A stretch of 61,610 nt of DNA from an uncultured bacterium (GTDB lineage: Bacteria > Bacillota > Clostridia > Christensenellales > CAG-917). Each line of letters starts with the position of its first letter. Position 1 is the stretch's first letter. Made by a program: the position numbers and the translations under genes. The DNA is taken from contig CASQXY010000009.1 of the NCBI GenBank assembly GCA_949432885.1, positions 1 to 61,610 of the forward strand, read 5' to 3'. Shown piece by piece: positions 55,367 through 61,610 of this stretch. The notes beneath the pieces were generated by a model, which worked only from the letters and a program-made list of their open reading frames with translations, was not told where the DNA came from and did no database searches.

Positions 55367-58300
55367 TCACTCCTCGTCGGAATCGCCGGTACCGAAAATA
55401 TCGCTCATATCGGGAGTGCCCTCGGTGAGCGCGCTGAATATGCTTTCGTCATCGTCGTCGGTGTCGAACAGACTTGTCGAATCGTCCGATTTGCCGTCCA
55501 TGCCGAAGCCTGCGAATATATCTCCGTCCGCCATAATATCGATTTCTTTAAGTTCGTCGTGTTTTGCGGCAGGCGCGTCGAAATCGAGTTCGTCGTCATA
55601 ATCGCGCAATTTAACCTCGTCTCTGTCTTCCGTAAGAGCCTTGATATCGAGACCGAGACTCTGCAATTCCTTGACAAGAACCTTGAATGATTCGGGGATG
55701 CCGGGCTCGGAAATATTGCTGCCCTTGACGATAGACTCGTAGGTCTTGACGCGCCCCACGACGTCGTCCGACTTGACCGTGAGTATCTCTTGCAACATAT
55801 TCGCCGCGCCGTACGCTTCGAGTGCCCAAACTTCCATTTCTCCGAAACGCTGTCCGCCGAACTGCGCTTTTCCGCCGAGCGGCTGCTGTGTTACGAGGCT
55901 GTACGGACCCGTCGACCTTGCGTGAATCTTGTCGTCGACGAGGTGATGCAGTTTAAGATAGTACATATATCCTACCGTCGCGCGGTTTTCAAACGGTTCG
56001 CCAGTTCTTCCGTCGTAAAGCTGAATCTTTCCGTCCACGTTGCCCTCTTCGTTGACAAGTCCGCACTGCTGGAACAGAGCCTTTATATCCTGCTCATTCG
56101 CGCCGTCGAACACGGGGGTCGCAACCTTCCAGTCTAGCATATGAGCGATAAGTCCGAGGTGAACTTCGAGAACCTGACCTATATTCATACGCGAAGGAAC
56201 GCCGAGGGGATTGAGCACGATTTGAAGCGGCGTGCCGTCCGCCATGAAAGGCATATCCTCTTTGGGAAGCACTCTTGATACGACGCCCTTGTTTCCGTGG
56301 CGTCCCGCCATCTTGTCGCCGACGGAAATTTTTCTCTTCTGCGCGATGTACACGCGTACGAGTTTATTGACTCCGGGCGCAAGCTCGTCCTTGTTCTTCC
56401 TCGTGAACACCTTAACGTCCACGACTATGCCGCTTTCGCCGTTGGGCACGCGCAAAGAAGTATCGCGCACCTCTCTAGCCTTTTCGCCGAATATCGCGCG
56501 CAGCAGTCTCTCTTCGGGAGTAAGCTCCGTTTCGCCCTTGGGCGTAACCTTTCCGACGAGAATATCTCCGGCCTTGACTTCCGCGCCGACCATGATAATA
56601 CCGTCTTGGTCTATATTCTTCAACACTTCGTCGCTGAGGTTGGGAATGTCTCTCGTTATCTGCTCCTCGCCGAGCTTGGTGTCGCGGCACTCGATTTCAT
56701 ACTCCTCGATATGTATGGAGGTGTACAAGTCGTCTCTTACAAGCTCTTCGCTGATAAGAACCGCGTCCTCATAATTGTAGCCTTCCCAAGACATGAAGCC
56801 GATGAGCATGTTTCTGCCGAGAGCCAGTTCGCCGTTTTCACAGGCGGGACCGTCCGCAAGAACCGTGCCCTCCTTGATAAGGTTGCCGTTTTCGTCCTTG
56901 ACGGGAGCGTACACTTTGTCGCCCTTATTCACGATAGGATGCTGATTTATGCACGTCGATTGGTTGGAACGCTCGAATTTGCTCAGTACGTAGGTGTCCG
57001 TTGTCCCGTCGGAGCACTCCACGACAATCTTGTCGCTGTCCACATATCTGACAAAGCCGTCGCGCTTTGCAATCTTCAATACCCCGCTGTCATATGCAAT
57101 CTTATGTTCGACGCCCGTCGCAATCATAGGCGCCTGCGGACGAAGAAGCGGCACCGCCTGCCTCTGCATGTTCGAGCCCATCAGCGCGCGGTTGGTATCG
57201 TCGTTTTCAAGGAACGGAATGAGCGCGGTCGCTATGGATATAAGCTGTTTGGGGTTGACGTCCATATAGTCCGCTCTGAACTTGGAAACCTCGCGGATGT
57301 CGTTTCTTATACGGCAGTTGACGCGGGGACGCTCGAAACGGCTGGTCTCGTCCAACGCTTCGTTCGCCTGCGCTATGACGTATTTATCCTCTTCGTCAGC
57401 CGCCATATAGACGACCTCGTCCGTTACTATGGAATCTACAACATTGCCGTCCTCGTCGTAGGTCTTTTCTATCCTGCGATAGGGGGTTTCGATAAATCCG
57501 TACTCGTTGACCTTCGCGTAGGAAGAAAGCGAGGTGATAAGTCCTATGTTCTGACCTTCGGGAGTTTCAATCGGGCACATACGTCCGTAATGGGAGTGGT
57601 GAACGTCGCGCACTTCAAAGCTCGCACGCTCTCTGTTGAGTCCGCCGGGGCCAAGCGCGGAAAGCTTGCGCTTGTGCGTCAGCTCCGCAATCGGGTTGGG
57701 CTGGTCCATAAACTGAGAGAGCTGGGATGAGCCGAAGAACTCCTTCACCGCGCTCGTCACGGGACGGATATTAATGAGAGTCTGAGGAGTGATTTCCGCA
57801 TTTTCCTGCGCGGAAGCCATTCTTTCCTTGATGACCCTTTCAAGACGGGAGATACCTATGCGGAACTGATTCTGCAACAGCTCGCCCACAGCGCGTACGC
57901 GGCGGTTGGACAAGTGGTCTATATCGTCGCAGGTGCCGAAGCCGTGGCGCAAGCCGAGGTTGTAATCCGCAATCGAGATGATATCGTCCATCGTGATGTG
58001 CTTGTATACGAGCTCGTCCACGGACGACCTTATCGCAAGCAGGAGCTGGTCTTTATCGTCTCCGAACTCATCCATAAGCGCTTTGAGGTTTGGATAGTAA
58101 ACCTTTTCCAAAATACCGAGTTCGCGGGGATTGCAATCCACAAACGCGTCGAGGTCTACGGTGTTGTTTCCTATGACCTTAAACTTGCGCGTCTTGCCCT
58201 CCGCGTCTACGTATTCCAGATAAACGACGTTTACGGCGTTGTTCTGAATTTCCTTGCCTTTCGCCTCGGAAACAATCTCGCCTTTCGCCGCGAGTATTTC

Positions 58301-59212
58301 ACCCGTAATCGGGCTTATTACGTCCTCGGCGAGCTTGTAGCCCGCAATGCGCGCGCCGATGGCAAGCTTCTTATTGTATTTGTAGCGTCCGACTCTTGCG
58401 AGGTCATAACGCTTGTAATCGTAGAATGTATTGTGAATGAGCACGTTCGCGCCTTCGACGGTGGGAACTTCGCCCGGACGCAGACGGCGGAAGAGGTTTA
58501 TCTTGCCCTGCTCCACGCTCTTTGCGTCTGCGGCGTCCTTAGCGCAGGTGTTGACGATCATATCGTCGCCGCCGAAGAGGTCGATAAGCTCCTCATCGGT
58601 GCCTATGCCGAGCGCGCGCAGAAGCGTGGTCGCCGTAATCTTCCTCGTCCTGTCGACGTGCACCCACTGTATATCGTTGATGTCCTGCTCGTATTCGAGC
58701 CAAGCGCCGCGGTTGGGAATGACCGTCGTCGCATAACGGGGAACGCCGTTTTTATCCAGCACTCTGTCGTTGTACACGCCGGGGCTTCTGACAAGCTGAC
58801 TGACGATAACGCGCTCCGCTCCGTTTATAACGAAGGAGCCGGCTTCCGTCATAAGCGGGAAGTCTCCCATAAACACTTCCTGCTCCACTACCTCGCCCGT
58901 CTCGGTGTTCGTCAGCCTCGCCCTTACTTTGAGAGGGACGGCATATGTCGCGTCGCGGTCCTTGCACTCCTTGACGGTGTACTTGGGCTCTCCGTCAAAG
59001 CGATGCGACAGGAATTCCAGTTTCAGACGACCGGCAAAGTCGACAATAGGCGAGTAATCCTTGAAAACCTCGTCTATGCCTTCGCCGATAAAGCCTGCAT
59101 AGGAATCCTTCTGCACCTCAATGAGATACGGTATCGGCAAGACGTTTTTTATCTGCGAAAAGTCGCGCCTTTCCGTCGTGCCGTACATTTGATTGTGAAT
59201 TCTTTGGGACAT
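55367..59212 (-). CDS. rpoB: DNA-directed RNA polymerase subunit beta
   Basis: A 1281-residue beta subunit. The rifampicin region reads [31 protein letters not shown] in outline with sensitive-type residues, followed by [14 protein letters not shown] and the C-terminal [19 protein letters not shown] long acidic Ser/Asp-rich tail (about the last 70 residues) is extra. It has its own promoter and a 190-nt G-rich leader instead of following rplL. Confidence 0.98.
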   Translation of the reverse strand: MSQRIHNQMYGTTERRDFSQIKNVLPIPYLIEVQKDSYAGFIGEGIDEVFKDYSPIVDFAGRLKLEFLSHRFDGEPKYTVKECKDRDATYAVPLKVRARLTNTETGEVVEQEVFMGDFPLMTEAGSFVINGAERVIVSQLVRSPGVYNDRVLDKNGVPRYATTVIPNRGAWLEYEQDINDIQWVHVDRTRKITATTLLRALGIGTDEELIDLFGGDDMIVNTCAKDAADAKSVEQGKINLFRRLRPGEVPTVEGANVLIHNTFYDYKRYDLARVGRYKYNKKLAIGARIAGYKLAEDVISPITGEILAAKGEIVSEAKGKEIQNNAVNVVYLEYVDAEGKTRKFKVIGNNTVDLDAFVDCNPRELGILEKVYYPNLKALMDEFGDDKDQLLLAIRSSVDELVYKHITMDDIISIADYNLGLRHGFGTCDDIDHLSNRRVRAVGELLQNQFRIGISRLERVIKERMASAQENAEITPQTLINIRPVTSAVKEFFGSSQLSQFMDQPNPIAELTHKRKLSALGPGGLNRERASFEVRDVHHSHYGRMCPIETPEGQNIGLITSLSSYAKVNEYGFIETPYRRIEKTYDEDGNVVDSIVTDEVVYMAADEEDKYVIAQANEALDETSRFERPRVNCRIRNDIREVSKFRADYMDVNPKQLISIATALIPFLENDDTNRALMGSNMQRQAVPLLRPQAPMIATGVEHKIAYDSGVLKIAKRDGFVRYVDSDKIVVECSDGTTDTYVLSKFERSNQSTCINQHPIVNKGDKVYAPVKDENGNLIKEGTVLADGPACENGELALGRNMLIGFMSWEGYNYEDAVLISEELVRDDLYTSIHIEEYEIECRDTKLGEEQITRDIPNLSDEVLKNIDQDGIIMVGAEVKAGDILVGKVTPKGETELTPEERLLRAIFGEKAREVRDTSLRVPNGESGIVVDVKVFTRKNKDELAPGVNKLVRVYIAQKRKISVGDKMAGRHGNKGVVSRVLPKEDMPFMADGTPLQIVLNPLGVPSRMNIGQVLEVHLGLIAHMLDWKVATPVFDGANEQDIKALFQQCGLVNEEGNVDGKIQLYDGRTGEPFENRATVGYMYYLKLHHLVDDKIHARSTGPYSLVTQQPLGGKAQFGGQRFGEMEVWALEAYGAANMLQEILTVKSDDVVGRVKTYESIVKGSNISEPGIPESFKVLVKELQSLGLDIKALTEDRDEVKLRDYDDELDFDAPAAKHDELKEIDIMADGDIFAGFGMDGKSDDSTSLFDTDDDDESIFSALTEGTPDMSDIFGTGDSDEE

Positions 59213-59345
59213 ATATTCACTCCTTAAAAAAATTACCGAGTTTGCCGCGGGAACAAATCTATACGGAAAAATTCAACTCTCGTTATTCCGTCCGCGGACT
59301 TGTATTTTTTGTTGCTTCCCGCTATAATATCAGTAGTTGATATAA

Positions 59346-59374
59346 CCCCCCTACCCCCCGAAGCCCGACAGCCC
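59346..59374 (-). other. G-quadruplex-capable run in the rpoB leader
   Basis: On the minus (RNA) strand four G-runs (GGG, GGG, GGGGGG, GGGGGG) are separated by 5, 4 and 2 nt. This satisfies the G3+N1-7 rule. It would lie about 28-56 nt into the rpoB transcript. Part of the same sequence can instead pair with the preceding CACCCTCCG. Confidence 0.6.
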
Positions 59375-59408
59375 GGAGGGTGGAAATTGCATTATAGCGC
59401 AGTTTCCT

Positions 59409-59437
59409 ATTCTATACTCATTTGTCAAGGTTGTCAA
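59409..59437 (-). promoter_or_regulatory. Sigma-A-type promoter for rpoB-rpoC-metK
   Basis: Minus strand TTGACA (59437-59432), 17 bp, TAGAAT (59414-59409). A second TTGACA follows inside the spacer. The leader to the rpoB ATG is about 190 nt. Confidence 0.85.
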
Positions 59438-59528
59438 ACGATTTGAATGATGTTTTTGTCATAATAGCGCGTTTAACCGAATAAACGTCATATTTCGATT
59501 CCGAAAACCTCAAAAAGTCTCAATCGCC

Positions 59529-59558
59529 TTGCGCATTTCGTCAGAATGTGTCTATAAT
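59529..59558 (+). promoter_or_regulatory. Probable promoter for rqcP
   Basis: TTGCGC (59529-59534), 18 bp, TATAAT (59553-59558), 42 nt before the rqcP ATG. The -10 is perfect and the -35 weak. With the rpoB promoter and G-rich leader it accounts for the 388-nt divergent region. Confidence 0.6.
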
Positions 59559-59600
59559 TTACGTGGCGGGCGATTTTGCGCCGCAATCAAAGGAGAATTT

Positions 59601-59885
59601 ATGCGAATAGACAAATTTCTGAAAGTATCCCGCGTCATAAAACGCCGCACCGTAGCGCAGGAGGCGTGCGACGGCGGACGCATCGAAATAAACGGAAAGG
59701 TCGCAAAGCCCTCCAAGGACGTGAACGTCGGCGACATTGTATCCGTCACGTTCGGCAACCGCACAATGTCTTTCGAGGTGCTGTCCGTGGACGAGAAGCA
59801 GACCAAGCAGAGCGCGGAAAATATGTATCGAATACTTGCGCCAGACGATATTTGCGCCGAATGTCACAGATTGAACGTCGAGTAA
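59601..59885 (+). CDS. rqcP: S4-domain RNA-binding protein RqcP (YabO-like)
   Basis: A 94-residue S4-domain protein: MRIDKFLKVSRVIKRRTVA, ACDGGRIEINGKVAKPSKDV and VGDIVSVTFG. RqcP works with RqcH in Ala-tailing of stalled nascent chains on 50S subunits. The ATG at 59601 follows AAAGGAG; the upstream 24 in-frame codons lie in the promoter region. It is divergent from rpoB. Confidence 0.92.
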   Translation: MRIDKFLKVSRVIKRRTVAQEACDGGRIEINGKVAKPSKDVNVGDIVSVTFGNRTMSFEVLSVDEKQTKQSAENMYRILAPDDICAECHRLNVE

Positions 59886-60339
59886 TTTAATTAAACTTCC
59901 CCCCCCTCCTCAGGTGTTCCCCCTATTGCGGTCTCTCACTTTTAACCCCATCAAACAGGGACGTTTTAATACCCCATAAAACAGAGCGTTTTATGGGGAC
60001 CCCACGCGGGGACCCCGATGGGTTTCCAAGTGAGCCTCTCCGCAAGCCTACGGCGGGGGAACACTCGGCGCTCGCATATACAAGCATAGAGCACTGTTTA
60101 TATCACTCGTTCGGGGCAATAAAAACAGAATTTGCCCCTCGCTTGTACTAAACGTCAAGCTCGGCACTCGGGTAGGCGCGCGCCCTGCACGCGCTAGTGC
60201 AGTCTCTTGAACGGCTACTCGTCGTGTTCACCTCCTATCACAGATAATAGTGTCACTAAACAACTGTTCATCGTGTTCACACCCGCCCAAGCTGACGGAG
60301 AATGCACACATAATACAAAAACTACAAATAAGGAAAAGT
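59886..60339 (+). other. 454-nt gene-free, structured intergenic region
   Basis: No coding gene is seen. It holds C-runs (59899-59906 and 59920-59923), an 11-bp hairpin (CCCCATAAAAC with GTTTTATGGGG, about 59972-59998), two GGGGACCCC units 13 nt apart (59995-60016), a GGGGCAA...TTGCCCC hairpin at about 60113-60137, copy A of the 41-nt repeat, a GCAC...GTGC hairpin near 60186-60201, and a direct repeat TCGTGTTCAC (60222-60231 and 60271-60280). The high structure suggests a processed leader, a decayed mobile element or an unrecognised RNA. Confidence 0.5.
60087..60127 (+). repeat. 41-nt dispersed intergenic repeat, copy A
   Basis: It reads TAGAGCACT ... TCACT ... TCGGGGCAATAAAAACA and matches copy B (50034-50074, minus strand) at 35 of 41 positions. 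It lies about 210 nt upstream of the ispDF start. Confidence 0.75.
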
Positions 60340-61473
60340 ATGAAAATCAACGTTATCATTACAGCGGGCGGAAGCAGCCAGCGCTACGGCAAAAAAAACA
60401 AGCTCTTTGAAAGGTGCGGGGGCTCCTGCGTGCTCGTGGAGGCAATCAAGCCCTTTCTTGAAATACCCGAGGTGTCCCGTATAATAGTCGGGATAGAATC
60501 CTCCTTTGCGGACGAGCTTGCCGCCGCGCTCGAGCTTGCGGATTTGCAGGACGAAACCAAAATAGCGCTTTCAATCGGCGGCAAATCGCGTACGCAGACG
60601 GTAAAGAACGCTCTGCCCTCCGTCGAGGACGGCGCGGATTATATTTTGATACACGACGGGGCGAGACCCTACGTGACGGGCGAGCTTATAAACCGAGTTC
60701 TGCAATGCGCCGAGGAATACGGCGTCGCCCTGCCGCTCATCCCGATGACGGACGCGATAGTCGACGTGACCGAGGGAGTGAAGCCCGTAGACCGAGAGGG
60801 GCTCAAACGCGTTCAAACTCCGTTTTGTGCCAAACGCGAAATCGTCGAAAATGCCTATCAAAATGCACAAACGGCATTTTATGATGACATAAGTGCGATA
60901 AAAACCACATATTTGAGTGAAATCGGAATTGTGGACGGCGACATAAAAAACATAAAAATCACTTATGACGGCGATATCGTGCAACCGCAGACGTGTAACG
61001 TCAAGGTCGGTTGCGGTTATGACATACACCGTCTGACAAAAGGCAACGGCATAAAACTTCTGGGTGTGCAAATCCCCTGCGATTTTGCCTTTGTGGCGCA
61101 CAGCGACGGGGACGTGCCCGTGCACGCGATTATGGACGGCATACTCTCCGCGCTCGGACAAAAGGATATCGGACACCTTTTCCCCGTGGACGACGAGCGA
61201 TACGACGGCGCGGACAGCATGGAGCTTCTGTTCAAGGTGCTGAAAATCGCCGCGGAGGAGGGCTATCGCGTGAGCAACGTGTCGGTGTCCATAATCGCGG
61301 AACGTCCTATGCTCTCCCCCTATATCGACAAAATGAAATCCTCTACGTCAACCCTGCTCGGCATATCGCCGTCCTGCGTGGGCGTGAGCGCGACCACAAA
61401 CGAACAGGTGGGCGACATCGGCGACGGCAAAGCTATCGCCGCATATGCAACCGTCGCTATAATCAGAGAATAA
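60340..61473 (+). CDS. ispDF: Bifunctional IspD-IspF enzyme of the MEP pathway
   Basis: A 377-residue fusion. The IspD half (1 to about 218) has ITAGGSSQRYGKKNKLF and IHDGARPYV and makes CDP-methylerythritol from MEP and CTP. The IspF half (about 222-377) has CGYDIHRL with the zinc Asp and His, HSDGDVPVHAIMDGILSA and IGHLFP, and makes the cyclodiphosphate. IspE, the step between, is not in the window. The ATG at 60340 follows AAGGA; the 30 upstream in-frame codons are not protein-like. Confidence 0.95.
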   Translation: MKINVIITAGGSSQRYGKKNKLFERCGGSCVLVEAIKPFLEIPEVSRIIVGIESSFADELAAALELADLQDETKIALSIGGKSRTQTVKNALPSVEDGADYILIHDGARPYVTGELINRVLQCAEEYGVALPLIPMTDAIVDVTEGVKPVDREGLKRVQTPFCAKREIVENAYQNAQTAFYDDISAIKTTYLSEIGIVDGDIKNIKITYDGDIVQPQTCNVKVGCGYDIHRLTKGNGIKLLGVQIPCDFAFVAHSDGDVPVHAIMDGILSALGQKDIGHLFPVDDERYDGADSMELLFKVLKIAAEEGYRVSNVSVSIIAERPMLSPYIDKMKSSTSTLLGISPSCVGVSATTNEQVGDIGDGKAIAAYATVAIIRE

Positions 61474-61486
61474 TTTTCGCAATTTA

Positions 61487-61515
61487 TTGCAATCGTTTTT
61501 TCATTGCTATATAAT
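61487..61515 (+). promoter_or_regulatory. Sigma-A-type promoter upstream of the gene at the window end
   Basis: TTGCAA (61487-61492), 17 bp, TATAAT (61510-61515), starting 13 nt after the ispDF stop. About 64 nt separate it from the next start codon. Confidence 0.7.
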
Positions 61516-61578
61516 GCCTTTGATATAGTTCAATATAGAGAACTTTTTTGTCATATATTGTAACAATCGAGGTGTAAA

Positions 61579-61610
61579 TTGGACAATTTCGCAATCAATT
61601 TCAAAAGACT
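61579..61610 (+). CDS. Start of a probable HTH (XRE-type) regulator, cut by window edge
   Basis: A GAGGTG ribosome binding site (61569-61574) precedes a TTG codon. The frame reads M-DNFAINFKR followed by a partial codon, which resembles the first helix of Cro/C1-type HTH proteins. Only ten codons are visible, so this is tentative. Confidence 0.4.
   Translation, partial: MDNFAINFKR

Noticed and set aside
59340..60240. CRISPR array suggested by repeated C/G-rich motifs
   Set aside because: The repeats differ in sequence and spacing, and no cas gene is present.

Overview
The window looks like a chromosomal segment of a Bacillota (Firmicutes), probably a spore-forming, gut-type anaerobe of the class Clostridia. 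The grounds are Firmicutes gene neighbourhoods (maf-mreB-minD-spoIVFB; rpoBC/str/rplKAJL genes), sporulation-type genes (SpoIVFB-, SpoIIQ-, SpoVB- and SpoVG-like), strong AGGAGG ribosome binding sites, TTGACA-17 bp-TATAAT promoters, a reverse rubrerythrin with a PerR/Fur-type regulator, and a BspA-type leucine-rich-repeat protein. Nearly everything is coding. No rRNA, tRNA, CRISPR array, insertion sequence or prophage was seen. The genus cannot be named from the sequence.

1-2.6 kb: the end of a LRR/Hint surface protein, convergent with an atypical medium-chain dehydrogenase. 2.7-13.3 kb (minus strand): a cell-shape, division and RNA-processing block running ppx, maf, mreB, (terminator) minD, minE, a SpoIVFA-position small membrane protein, spoIVFB, (promoter) ROK kinase, radical SAM protein, DUF2344 protein, rng. 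It is the B. subtilis maf-mre-min-spoIVF locus without mreC, mreD or minC. 13.6-14.5 kb: two half-size TauE/SafE permease genes. 14.7-22 kb (plus strand): a 1457-residue doubly anchored lipoprotein with five related modules, a SpoVB-like flippase, and a YetF/DUF421-DUF4363 pair. 22.3-29.4 kb: murC, spoVG, an AMP-dependent ligase, a SpoIIQ-like LytM protein behind a sigma-F-type promoter, a HAD-IIA phosphatase next to a G1P-dehydrogenase-like protein that has lost its metal site, and a tandem DUF1540 protein. 29.5-33.2 kb: rplI-trmN6-rsmI, then perR-rubrerythrin with a promoter/operator, and an unknown gene.

33.4-59.2 kb (minus strand) is the information-processing core in a permuted order. 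Transcription runs rpoB-rpoC-metK | recD2-comF | secA-prfB-tsaD | L7Ae-rpsL-rpsG-fusA-tuf | rpmG-secE-nusG-rplK-rplA | rplJ-rplL. The usual chain (rpmG-secE-nusG-rplKAJL-rpoBC-L7Ae-rpsLG-fusA-tuf) is cut, so rplJL ends in its own terminator and rpoBC has its own promoter and a G-rich leader. An L10-leader RNA with an attenuator hairpin precedes rplJ. 59.6-61.6 kb (plus strand): rqcP, a structured non-coding stretch, a fused ispDF gene, and the first codons of a probable HTH regulator.

Points most worth following up: the LRR-Hint protein, the five-module surface protein, the metal-site-less dehydrogenase beside a phosphatase, a 41-nt repeat shared by two intergenic regions, clusters of ATATGCGC-type palindromes around murC/spoVG, and the G-rich rpoB leader.
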